Assembly: GCF_039538065.1 (NCBI RefSeq)
Contig: NZ_BAABBR010000001.1
Location: 1,526,501-1,590,500, forward strand
Length of the DNA: 64,000 bases
Origin: Sphingomonas rosea
GTDB lineage: Bacteria; Pseudomonadota; Alphaproteobacteria; Sphingomonadales; Sphingomonadaceae
Reading direction: 5' to 3'
A program made the position numbers and the translations under genes. Below are positions 8,392-15,211 of this stretch, one piece after another. A model generated the notes under the pieces. It ran no database searches. It was not told the origin of the DNA and saw only the letters and a program-made list of their open reading frames with translations. Position 1 is the first letter of the stretch. Each line of letters starts with the position of its first letter.

Positions 8392-9471
8392 ATGAAGCTT
8401 GTCGATTTGTTCTGCGGATGTGGCGGATTCTCGCTTGGTGCGCATCAAGCGGGGTTCGAAGTCGTCTCGGCCTACGACATTGACCCGAATCTGACTCACT
8501 CCTTCGAGCGGAACTTCCCCAACACGCGGCTCCATCTTAAAGACGTGTCACGGCTGACGGGGGCGCAACTGCTGCTCTCCGCCGGTGGGCAGATCGACGG
8601 TATCTTCGGTGGTCCACCTTGTCAGGGCTTCAGCGACATCGGGCGACGGGCGGTCGACGATCCCCGCCGCCAGCTTCTGGGACACTTCTTCCGCCTGGTA
8701 GCCGAGGTGCGTCCGACATTCTTTATAATGGAGAACGTCCGCGGCCTCGCTCAGTCCGGCGCTCGCCAAGTTCTCGAGGACGCGCTCAAGTTGGTGCGGG
8801 ATCGATATCAACTCCTCGGCCCGATGGTCTTGGACGCAGCCGACTTCGGTGCTCCTACTAAGCGCCGCCGCCTGTTCGTCATCGGCTTGCATAAGGACCG
8901 CTCGGACCCGCTGCAGGCGGACGACGTACTCGCCGGAAGACGGCGCGCCGCGACGGTGCGGGACGCGCTGACCGATCTGATCGGAGCCGTTCGGGTCGGC
9001 GACGAAGAAGGTTACGACGTTTGGCGCTTCGGTCGTCGTGGTCGGCCGAGCGCATATGCACAGGCGATGCGCAGCATTGATCGCCGCTTCACGGGCAATC
9101 GGCTCACAGTCCACGCGCCAGTCATCGCCGAGCGCTTTGCCAAGCTCGACCCCGGCGCCATCGATCCCGTTGGTCGTCACCCGAAACTCGCCTGGGAGGG
9201 GCAATGCCCCACGCTCCGCGCCGGGACCGGCGCCGATCGGGGCTCCTATCAGGCCGTAAGGCCAATCCATCCCGGCGAGCCACGAGTGATCACGGTGAGG
9301 GAAGCAGCCCGCCTACAGGGCTTTCCCGACGCTCACCGCTTTCATCCTACTCTCTGGCACAGCTTCCGGATGATCGGGAACAGCGTGTCCCCGGTAATCG
9401 CCAGGGAGCTGTTTGTAGCGATCGCCAAGAAGCTCACCTTCGACCCGCGTGTCACGCTAGCGGCCGAGTGA
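8392..9471 (+). CDS. DNA (cytosine-5) methyltransferase
   Basis: 359 aa from ATG 8392, where the protein starts with motif I (MKLVDLFCGCGGFSLG) as is typical; an in-frame ATG at 8296 would add 32 unrelated residues overlapping the previous gene. All key motifs are seen: motif IV GGPPCQGFSD with catalytic Cys77, motif VI MENVRG (Glu114), motif VIII APTKRRRLFVIG, motif IX RAGTGADRGSYQ and motif X MIGNSVSP. The target-recognition region between VIII and IX is short (~120 aa), so one recognition site is likely, but it cannot be read from the sequence. The enzyme would protect host DNA in this operon, paired with the Vsr-type nuclease that follows directly. Confidence 0.95.
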   Translation: MKLVDLFCGCGGFSLGAHQAGFEVVSAYDIDPNLTHSFERNFPNTRLHLKDVSRLTGAQLLLSAGGQIDGIFGGPPCQGFSDIGRRAVDDPRRQLLGHFFRLVAEVRPTFFIMENVRGLAQSGARQVLEDALKLVRDRYQLLGPMVLDAADFGAPTKRRRLFVIGLHKDRSDPLQADDVLAGRRRAATVRDALTDLIGAVRVGDEEGYDVWRFGRRGRPSAYAQAMRSIDRRFTGNRLTVHAPVIAERFAKLDPGAIDPVGRHPKLAWEGQCPTLRAGTGADRGSYQAVRPIHPGEPRVITVREAARLQGFPDAHRFHPTLWHSFRMIGNSVSPVIARELFVAIAKKLTFDPRVTLAAE

Positions 9472-9888
9472 ATGGATCGGCTTACCCCCGAGCGCCGCTC
9501 GAGGCTGATGTCCCGTGTGCCACAAAAGAACACCTCGCCCGAGTTGCGGGTGCGACGAGCGGCACACGCGTTGGGACTGCGGTTTCGTATCCACCGCCGG
9601 AATCTGCCGGGCACGCCGGACCTCGTATTCCCTAAGTACAAGGTCGCCATATTCGTGCACGGCTGCTTTTGGCATCGTCATCCAGGCTGCCCCAAGGCAT
9701 CGGTCCCGAAGACGCGGCAAGAGTTTTGGGAAGCCAAGTTCGCCCGGAATGTCGAGCGCGACCGGCACGTGGATGCGCAGTTGAGCGCTCGAGGGTGGCG
9801 CGTTTGTAAGCTCTGGGAGTGCGAAACCAAGGACGAGCAAACCTTACGGGAACGGCTAGTGCGTATATTCGGCCTAGGAGTTTTTTAG
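9472..9888 (+). CDS. vsr: Very-short-patch-repair (Vsr) family endonuclease
   Basis: 138 aa whose ATG follows the methyltransferase TGA without a gap. Vsr hallmarks are in order: MSRVPQKNTSPELRVRRA at the N-terminus, GTPDLVFPKYKVAIFVHGCFW (51-67 region) with catalytic Asp50 and His63/His68, metal-binding Cys/His in HPGC, and KFARNVERD near 90. In Dcm systems Vsr nicks T:G mismatches arising from deamination of 5-methylcytosine. In operons with GHKL ATPases, Vsr-fold enzymes have also been proposed to be the cutting component. No other nuclease is present in this operon, so the second role should be considered. Confidence 0.93.
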   Translation: MDRLTPERRSRLMSRVPQKNTSPELRVRRAAHALGLRFRIHRRNLPGTPDLVFPKYKVAIFVHGCFWHRHPGCPKASVPKTRQEFWEAKFARNVERDRHVDAQLSARGWRVCKLWECETKDEQTLRERLVRIFGLGVF

Positions 9889-10402
9889 GGCTAGCCTGCT
9901 GGCCCCCTCACGTTCAACCTGTCTCGGATCTCAGGCGGCTTAGGGGGTATCAAGGCCATGCACCGGAACGTCCGCGACGGGCGCTTAGCTAACCGGCCCT
10001 GCCCCGAATGAGCGTCCGTTTACGAGTTTGCGCTGCGGCGTCTTGAAGGTCCGTTAGTGGGTCTTTTCTGACCTAAGCTCCGCCTCGGTTTGACCTCCTG
10101 GCCGATGCATTCTTCATCGCGCCCCGCAGTTTAAAATGCGGATCGAAATCCAGGAGTTACGTGCCAGGTCAACTCACTGGTTATTAGTGCAGCCTAAGGT
10201 GATGTGGAACTGGAATGTGGGACTGCTTAGACAGCAAACAGCCAACTAGCTGAGATATTGAAGAATTTTACTCTTGAATGGTGGAGCCGTGGGGGATCGA
10301 ACCCCAGACTCCTAAGTTCCTGAAAACACATGCTTCTTCGAGACGCGGGTGCTACGATTGGAACACCCAAATGTAACAGCCGTCCTTGCGCTAGGCAATG
10401 CG
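9889..10402. other. 514-bp intergenic region containing the left tRNA-Ala fragment
   Basis: No supported gene is seen between the vsr stop and the thsB-like stop. The notable content is the 33-bp tRNA-Ala 3' end copy at 10277-10309. The stretch 9889-10276 is lower in GC than the core and shows no repeat, RNA gene or coding frame that I can defend. Confidence 0.5.
10277..10309. repeat. attL: 33-bp duplicate of tRNA-Ala 3' end
   Basis: This stretch is identical to 16857-16889, which is the 3' end (T arm, acceptor, CCA and two flanking bases) of the intact tRNA-Ala gene on the minus strand. The flanking bases differ on both sides (10276 g versus 16856 a; 10310 t versus 16890 c). Direct repeats of a tRNA 3' end are the classic scar of tyrosine-integrase-mediated insertion. 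It marks the far end of a 6.6-kb element. Confidence 0.9.
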
Positions 10403-10957
10403 CTACTTGAACTCCACGCCCATCTTCTGCTGCGCCTCCTTGGTGTAGTAAGATAGCGGTCCATTCGGCTGCGTGGAGAGATCGAACCGGCGGATCGCTG
10501 TGTCGATCACCTTCTGCTTGAAGGGGATGTGGATAGCGCAGACAGACTTGTCGTCGATGCGCTTTGTTAGTGCAGCTGGCCATTCATGCCGATGTGACGC
10601 CGGGTTCAGAATGGAAGTGTAGCCAGTATAAACGACGATCACCGGGATGCCGCATACGTCTACTGCGTACTCTATCTCATGTGGGACGAAGTCAGTGTCA
10701 AGGTGGGTCTTCGGACCAACTATTAGCACCATGTTCTTAGAGTTATCGAGACGATCCTCCAGACTCTGCTTTATCTTAGACTTGCTAGCGCTGTCTTTGA
10801 CCGCTTCCACCTTGTCATGGCTATTGATAAACTTGAAGTCGATATCGTCGTTCTCATGCCAGGCCTTCATCATGCGATAGTATCTGATGTCAGACGCGGT
10901 GGGGTCTGTCTTACCTTCAGCGTGGAAGGCGATGTAAGTTCCGTTACGATAGGCCAT
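10403..10957 (-). CDS. thsB: Thoeris ThsB-like TIR protein (DUF1863/MTH538 type)
   Basis: 184 aa. The pattern matches the TIR-like fold of Thoeris ThsB proteins: an opening strand TYIAFHAEGKTD, RYYRMMKAWHENDDIDFKFI, SKIKQSLEDRLDNSKNMVLIVG, and a helix PHEIEYAVDVCGIPVIVVYTG. Glu94 lies at the position of the catalytic glutamate used for NAD+ cleavage in TIR enzymes. ThsB proteins detect phage and make a nucleotide signal that activates ThsA. The ATG is 2 bases after the thsA stop, so it is the last gene of the three-gene locus. It represents a second TIR lineage beside the DUF1883-TIR protein, as seen in Thoeris loci with several ThsB sensors. Confidence 0.82.
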   Translation of the reverse strand: MAYRNGTYIAFHAEGKTDPTASDIRYYRMMKAWHENDDIDFKFINSHDKVEAVKDSASKSKIKQSLEDRLDNSKNMVLIVGPKTHLDTDFVPHEIEYAVDVCGIPVIVVYTGYTSILNPASHRHEWPAALTKRIDDKSVCAIHIPFKQKVIDTAIRRFDLSTQPNGPLSYYTKEAQQKMGVEFK

Positions 10958-10958
10958 A

Positions 10959-11810
10959 CTACTTAGTACTCCAGTCTCTTCGTATCTCCGTCAGATCAAG
11001 AACCGAGAAGCAATCTTCGTGCAGCAAGATGCTAACGCTGTTCGGGAGCTGTGCGGTCTTAGCGTAATCAACGATTGCCAGTACCACTAGCCTGAGGAGA
11101 TGCTGAGGCGGCAGGTTGATGCTGGCGCGACCGTTGCCCAGAAGAGGCAGCGCTAAGGGCTGGCCATTGCCCCGCTCATGAACCTTGCAAAGAGCAGCAG
11201 AAAGGGCTGTCCAAAGCTCGGGGATGCTAGACTGAGCCTTGTTCGTACTGACGTCGGTGCGAGACAAAGCGACGAGGTAGATGTGCTTGTCACCACGGTC
11301 CAAAACTGCGGTGGTGCCAATCTCGTAACGTGTCGTCTCCCCTACGGTCCTTGGAATGGTGGTGCCGGTAAACGGCTGCAGCGCTGGTGTGACCTGCGTC
11401 CTGAACTTAGCTTCATCGCCGCCGAAGTAGTCGCAGATAACCTGGCCATGAATGGAGCCCTTCGCGACAACGTCGCCGATGCGGCTGTCGAAGAACTCGT
11501 TCACGCCAATGAGCCAATCGGCATCCTCCTTGAACAGATTGCCATACTTCAGGGTCAGCCGAGTACTCGTTAGCGGGATGTCGAAGGCTACCTTGCGGGG
11601 TTCGTAGATCGCCCACAGGAATCCGACCAAAGCGCAGAAAATCGCAAATCCAAGATAAGGCGTGCCGTGCTCGTCCAGCCAATGGTCAAGCCCAGCACTT
11701 GAGCGGGTGCCGACCTCCGTGAGGAGCCAGATCGCTCCCAGCACTGCTAGGCCGAACGCAACGCCTTCTTGCCACCGCCGAGAGGCGCCGAGGCGTATGG
11801 ACTTCCACAT
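10959..11810 (-). CDS. thsA: Type II Thoeris effector ThsA (two TM helices plus macro domain)
   Basis: 283 aa from an ATG overlapping the TIR stop codon (TGATG); a TTG one codon earlier also exists. Two transmembrane helices lie at about 16-34 (GVAFGLAVLGAIWLLTEV) and 52-70 (YLGFAIFCALVGFLWAIY). The remaining ~200 residues form the ThsA-type macro domain: LTLKYGNLFKEDADWLIGVN, a stretch naming small ligand loops (GSIHGQV), ALPLLGNGRASINLP and a C-terminal LLHEDCFSVLDL. In type II Thoeris this effector binds the TIR product (reported as histidine-ADP-ribose) through the macro domain and damages the membrane, causing abortive infection. The identification rests on domain order and on its two TIR neighbours. 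Confidence 0.85.
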   Translation of the reverse strand: MWKSIRLGASRRWQEGVAFGLAVLGAIWLLTEVGTRSSAGLDHWLDEHGTPYLGFAIFCALVGFLWAIYEPRKVAFDIPLTSTRLTLKYGNLFKEDADWLIGVNEFFDSRIGDVVAKGSIHGQVICDYFGGDEAKFRTQVTPALQPFTGTTIPRTVGETTRYEIGTTAVLDRGDKHIYLVALSRTDVSTNKAQSSIPELWTALSAALCKVHERGNGQPLALPLLGNGRASINLPPQHLLRLVVLAIVDYAKTAQLPNSVSILLHEDCFSVLDLTEIRRDWSTK

Positions 11811-12388
11811 CAACCTTGGTCCCCGATGACCTCGATAATCTCGGCAGCTATCTCTTCAACCGTATGAGTGGAAGTGCTACGGGCAAGCTTGTCTGCAAGC
11901 GACGACGAGTATTGCATTACCTCTCTCTTGGACACGTTGTGCCAGACAGGCAGAAGCACCTGCTCGCCTGAAACCGATCGAGAGACCAAGCCGTCCAGTT
12001 CATACTCGGGCCAGCCCTTGCCAAAGAAGGCTTGAGACAGCACGACAACGCCAAATCGGCTGCTTCGCAGACCCTCATCGATTTTGCGACGTAGGCTGTC
12101 GCCAATCTTCAGCGTGAACTCATCGTACCAAACGTCGAGGCCACCGGCTCGCAGCGCCTCTGCGAGAGGGCGCGCAACCTCATCTTTGTCTTCGGAAGCG
12201 TGCGATATGAAGACGTCATGAGTAGCGCTGCTGGGCTCATCAAGACTTGGCGGCGTGTTGTCAGCAGCCGGCCGGACGAGAGAGGGCACCGTCGACAAGG
12301 GCGCCTCATTTAAGGCTGGCAGCGGACGCATCGCCGAGGGCGGTATCACCCGTACGCTACTCCTAGTCGTGCCCCTGAGCCCCTGCAT
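11810..12388 (-). CDS. TIR domain protein, C-terminal part of a frameshifted DUF1883-TIR (ThsB-like) gene
   Basis: 192 aa if started at the Met of MQGLRGTTRSS. A Pro/Ser-rich linker (about 15-56) leads to a canonical TIR domain: HDVFISHASEDKDEVARPL, GLDVWYDEFTLKIGDSLRR, RFGVVVLSQAFFGKGWPEYE with catalytic Glu130, and LPVWHNVSKREV. Such TIRs cleave NAD+ and act as ThsB in Thoeris. The first dozen residues are the end of a DUF1883 domain whose beginning is in another frame just upstream (12390-12605), so the annotated start is probably internal. Reading the two frames together would give one protein of about 265 aa. If the shift is real, only this fragment, an unusual start or ribosomal slippage could supply the TIR. 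Confidence 0.8.
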   Translation of the reverse strand: MQGLRGTTRSSVRVIPPSAMRPLPALNEAPLSTVPSLVRPAADNTPPSLDEPSSATHDVFISHASEDKDEVARPLAEALRAGGLDVWYDEFTLKIGDSLRRKIDEGLRSSRFGVVVLSQAFFGKGWPEYELDGLVSRSVSGEQVLLPVWHNVSKREVMQYSSSLADKLARSTSTHTVEEIAAEIIEVIGDQG

Positions 12389-12389
12389 A

Positions 12390-12605
12390 TCGACGGCGAC
12401 ATGCCATGTCCCCCGAACTTGGCACCGTGATCCGAGCAGGGGAGCGATTGATTAGCCCGCCGTAGTATCGATGCTGCCGGCCACTCTGGTAACTGGAAAG
12501 ATTGGAGCTATCCATCAAGCGTACGTTCGCAGCACTACCACTTAAAGTGACTTCTACGACGCTGCCTCGCTCAAGGTGTCCAAGCCGATAATGCGTGAAA
12601 CTCAT
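12390..12605 (-). pseudogene. DUF1883 domain, 5' part of the frameshifted DUF1883-TIR gene
   Basis: From ATG 12605 the frame reads MSFTHYRLGHLERGSVVEV and then SAANVRLMDSSNLSSY, a recognisable DUF1883 domain, up to ITVPSSG. After that it departs into DMACRRRYAGAQ and stops at 12363. In the other frame the expected domain end (WHVAVDMQGLRG) begins at once and continues into the TIR protein. Removing one base from the run of five C at 12410-12414 (plus strand) restores a single frame. DUF1883 fused to TIR is a known architecture. The cause may be a mutation, a phase-variable or programmed shift, or a sequencing error. Confidence 0.8.
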
Positions 12606-12872
12606 ACCACTAACTCCATGCCCCATCTTCAGAGTGGCATGAGCAATGTCAACGACGAGACCCCGGTGGTCGTTAGCTCTGCAAGTAAACGCCGCAGTCT
12701 ACGACCTGTACATGCGGCGCTTACCTGAAAACGTCCCTCTGACTAAACGAGCGAAGGCTTACCCCCATGGGGCCGGAGCTTTCAGCGGACGCATGTCCAA
12801 TATAGCCAAACGTTCGTTTGACAGTCGTGGACGGTGCGACTATCAGGCCGCGAACAGCTGCAGGCGTGAGTG

Positions 12873-13541
12873 ATGCGTACAATCAACTACTATCGTGTCT
12901 CGACAGCTAAGCAGGGTCGCAGCGGCCTAGGGCTAGAGGCACAGCAGGCAGCGATCGCGAACTTCTGCGCTAGCCGAGGATACGAGCCATTGGGTGAGTA
13001 CACTGAGCAAGAGAGCGGCAAGCGCGATGATAGGCCGGAGCTGGCCAGAGCGCTCCATCATGCGAAGGTAACAGGGGCAACTCTCGTCATCGCCAAGCTC
13101 GACAGGCTAAGCCGCAATCTGGCCTTCCTCGCTACGCTTCAAGACGCCGGGACAAAGTTCGTCGCAGCCGACATGCCGGAGGCTAATGAGCTGACCATCC
13201 ACATCATGGCTGCAATGGCTCAGGCCGAGCGGAAAGCGATCAGCAAGCGGACCAAGGAAGCTCTCGCTGTGGCAAAGGCGAGGGGTACCAAGCTCGGCAA
13301 CCCGATGGGGGCAAAGGCTTTCGGCGCCTACAAGGGCAACGGGGAAGCAGTGGCCGCGATCAAAGCGAAGACCAGAGCCTTCGCTGCGGACGTCATGCCT
13401 ATCATCGAAGCGGTAAGGGTGGAAGGCCACACCAGCCTTCGAGCTATTGCCAAAGAGCTGAATGACAGGGGCATTGTCACGGCGCGAGGCGGCAAATGGG
13501 GGCCACAATCGGTTAGCGATCTGCTGCGGGTCGCACCCTGA
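12873..13541 (+). CDS. Serine recombinase (resolvase/invertase family)
   Basis: 222 aa from ATG 12873 (a GTG one codon upstream is possible). The N-terminal catalytic domain is clear: the nucleophile Ser in YYRVSTAKQGRSGLGLE, QESGKRDDRPELARALHHAK, LVIAKLDRLSRNLAFLATL with catalytic Arg residues, and HIMAAMAQAERKAISKRTKEAL. A C-terminal helix-turn-helix for DNA binding follows (TSLRAIAKELNDRGIVTARGGKWG region). It is small-serine-recombinase sized, lacking the long C-terminus of phage integrases. It diverges from the Thoeris locus across a 265-bp gap. It may resolve or invert DNA in the element, but I found no obvious crossover sites. Confidence 0.9.
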   Translation: MRTINYYRVSTAKQGRSGLGLEAQQAAIANFCASRGYEPLGEYTEQESGKRDDRPELARALHHAKVTGATLVIAKLDRLSRNLAFLATLQDAGTKFVAADMPEANELTIHIMAAMAQAERKAISKRTKEALAVAKARGTKLGNPMGAKAFGAYKGNGEAVAAIKAKTRAFAADVMPIIEAVRVEGHTSLRAIAKELNDRGIVTARGGKWGPQSVSDLLRVAP

Positions 13542-13662
13542 CGGATAGCCGCCTCTCATGAGCTTCTGGGGCCTCGCTGAAGCGCGTCTCAGGTGATTTT
13601 GGTGCCAGGATAGCAGAGACGTTGCCGAGGCACTGCACGGCCAGAAAATCGGCAATCGGCGA

Positions 13663-13690
13663 ATGTCCGCTTTCGACCCAAAGCGGACAT
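13663..13690. repeat. REP-like palindrome, copy 1
   Basis: An 11-bp arm ATGTCCGCTTT (13663-13673) is exactly complementary to 13680-13690 across the spacer CGACCC. A related, slightly decayed copy lies at 14201-14228. Half-like fragments with gacattcgcc occur near 2875 and 3352. Palindromes of this sequence type are, as far as I recall, common between genes in sphingomonad genomes. Confidence 0.75.
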
Positions 13691-13777
13691 CGGGATAATC
13701 ATCTAAAGCTCACATTCTCCTCATGACGTTGCTTGCCAGTGGCAGCCAAGTAGGCGTGGAAGTGCAGAGCGAAGGGG

Positions 13778-14194
13778 GTGGGCCTGATCCAACGTAAGAG
13801 GGCGAGTGCCCGTGCCAGTTTTCTCATTGCGTCGGCGCTGTTCCTCGCTTCGTGCGAGTTGGGCGCGCGGCAGCTATGCTGCGGATACGAGACGAGAGAG
13901 GACTGGAGCAGCGATGTCTCGATAGTTGACGGCGAAAGTCGTATCGTCTTCCAGCATGTTAGTGCCATAGCCGAACAGGCGGACGCATACGTGGTCGAGA
14001 TACGGGAAACGGACCCTCACGCTTCCGGACTGACTTACAAGGACTGTCGGTATGCGCGTATCGAAAAGAGAACCGGTGCCCGGTCTCTGATACTCAACGC
14101 GCAGTATCGGGTCGCACTTGATGAGCGGCTAACAAGCGGGAATGCACAGTTCGTGCTGCGGACGCAGAACTCGTGCCTTGTCGATATGTCATAG
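13778..14194 (+). CDS. Hypothetical lipoprotein
   Basis: 138 aa from a GTG (MGLIQRKRA). A basic N-terminus and hydrophobic stretch (SFLIASALFLASC) end in a lipobox with Cys26, so the mature protein should be lipid-anchored in the envelope. The rest has several Cys (CCGYE, KDCRY, NSCLVDMS) and no motif I recognise. It is flanked on both sides by REP-like palindromes (13663 and 14201), so the pair could mark an inserted cassette. No RBS is strong; the GAAGGGG just before the GTG is too close. Function unknown. Confidence 0.6.
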   Translation: MGLIQRKRASARASFLIASALFLASCELGARQLCCGYETREDWSSDVSIVDGESRIVFQHVSAIAEQADAYVVEIRETDPHASGLTYKDCRYARIEKRTGARSLILNAQYRVALDERLTSGNAQFVLRTQNSCLVDMS

Positions 14195-14200
14195 GCGGGA

Positions 14201-14228
14201 ATGTCCGCTTCCCACCCATAGCGGACAT
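14201..14228. repeat. REP-like palindrome, copy 2
   Basis: ATGTCCGC (14201-14208) is complementary to GCGGACAT (14221-14228) with a 12-base middle, ttcccacccata, that differs by a few bases from the copy at 13663-13690. It lies 6 bp after the stop codon of the hypothetical lipoprotein gene and in the same orientation as copy 1. Confidence 0.7.
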
Positions 14229-14303
14229 AAGAGGCCGCCAGTTGCCTTTGTCGAAGAGGGAACGCATCCTAGCTTAGCTCGGGTAAGCCACGAGGGGGCC
14301 AGT

Positions 14304-14780
14304 ATGTTGCTTCTGATCCTGCAAGCCGCTGTCGCGCAGCTGCCGTTGAACCTAACCTGTGGAGGTGGTGGCACTGCCAACAAGGCGGCGGTCGCCACCG
14401 TCAACTCGTACGGAAGCGCTCACGGCTCCGTGGGTACCACACCCTTCGGGACATCTGGCAACTCCGCATCCACCGTCACGACCACCCGTCAGCAGAGCTT
14501 TGCGGACCAGGTCGATATTCGGCTGTTCGCTGGGGATGATCGGATCCGCCTGCCACGAACCATGCTGCCTCCGCTTCACGGCGGTTCAGATGGGTGGTTC
14601 AAGCTCAAGAACGTGACCGCCGATGACCGATCGATACGAGCGAGCGCCGGTGTGAACTTCATGAATAACCCCAAGGTCTACATAGATAGATTGACGGGCA
14701 CGATCACGATCTCAGGGAAAGCCGGAGATTTCACTGGTCAATGCCAAGCGGTCGACCCGCAGGCCCCCAAGAAGTTCTAG
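14304..14780 (+). CDS. Hypothetical exported protein
   Basis: 158 aa from ATG 14304, which has AGGGGG about 5 bases upstream; the frame is open earlier but without an RBS. A short hydrophobic start (MLLLILQAAVAQLPLNL) looks like a signal peptide. It is followed by CGGGGTANK, a Thr/Ser-rich stretch, then FADQVDIRLFAGDDRIRLP and GWFKLKNV, ending with a short beta segment GTITISGKAGDFTGQC. I recall similar hypothetical proteins in sphingomonads, but no function is known to me. Two Cys, near the start and the end, could form a disulfide. Confidence 0.65.
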   Translation: MLLLILQAAVAQLPLNLTCGGGGTANKAAVATVNSYGSAHGSVGTTPFGTSGNSASTVTTTRQQSFADQVDIRLFAGDDRIRLPRTMLPPLHGGSDGWFKLKNVTADDRSIRASAGVNFMNNPKVYIDRLTGTITISGKAGDFTGQCQAVDPQAPKKF

Positions 14781-15211
14781 CGAACCCAGCTCCGACGCAT
14801 TGCCAGTCTACGGCCTAAGCTGAGCACGGGGCTCGAAATCGCGCATTTGATACCGTCCCGCACACGGAAAGGTACAAGAGAACTGATACCGTCATGCACA
14901 AGGGAGCACTTGGCCTCGGCCTCTTAGCTCTATGACGCTTGGGAGAGACCGCTTGCGGTTAGCGTCACCGGCTGCCCTCACGACCGCTCAGCGACCCGAC
15001 GGTTCATGGCTTCCGGCCTTCCTCTGTATCTATTTGTGAGTATCCCGGGGGGAACCCTGATGGTGCCCATCCAAGAAGAGCAGGGGGGAGAGCCGGACAG
15101 CTTCACCCCGCTAGGACCCTCGGGTTCATGAACCACATGAAACAGCAGTGAGCCCCAGCAGCTTCCAGAGGAAAGCCCGAACGCAAGCACCATCTGTCTC
15201 GTCTGCGTGAC
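14781..15211. other. 431-bp intergenic region, no gene seen
   Basis: This stretch lies between the exported protein and the integrase stop codon, which face each other. It holds no supported coding frame or RNA gene. A motif tgataccgtc recurs at about 14849 and 14885 on the plus strand, but two copies are too few to call a repeat family. Confidence 0.45.

Noticed and set aside
9889..10276. Additional small gene or RNA after vsr
   Set aside because: No start with ribosome site, no recognisable fold, and no conserved motif could be found.
12809..12822. Short inverted repeat CAAACG-TT-CGTTTG as an operator
   Set aside because: Six-base arms are too short to distinguish from chance, and no second copy or known regulator site supports it.
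12646..12873. 75-codon plus-strand frame before the serine recombinase
   Set aside because: Composition is not protein-like, it has no motif, and its start has no Shine-Dalgarno sequence.
13559..14800. CRISPR array near the REP-like palindromes
   Set aside because: Only two palindromes about 540 bp apart with a gene between them; there are no regular repeats or spacers anywhere in the window.
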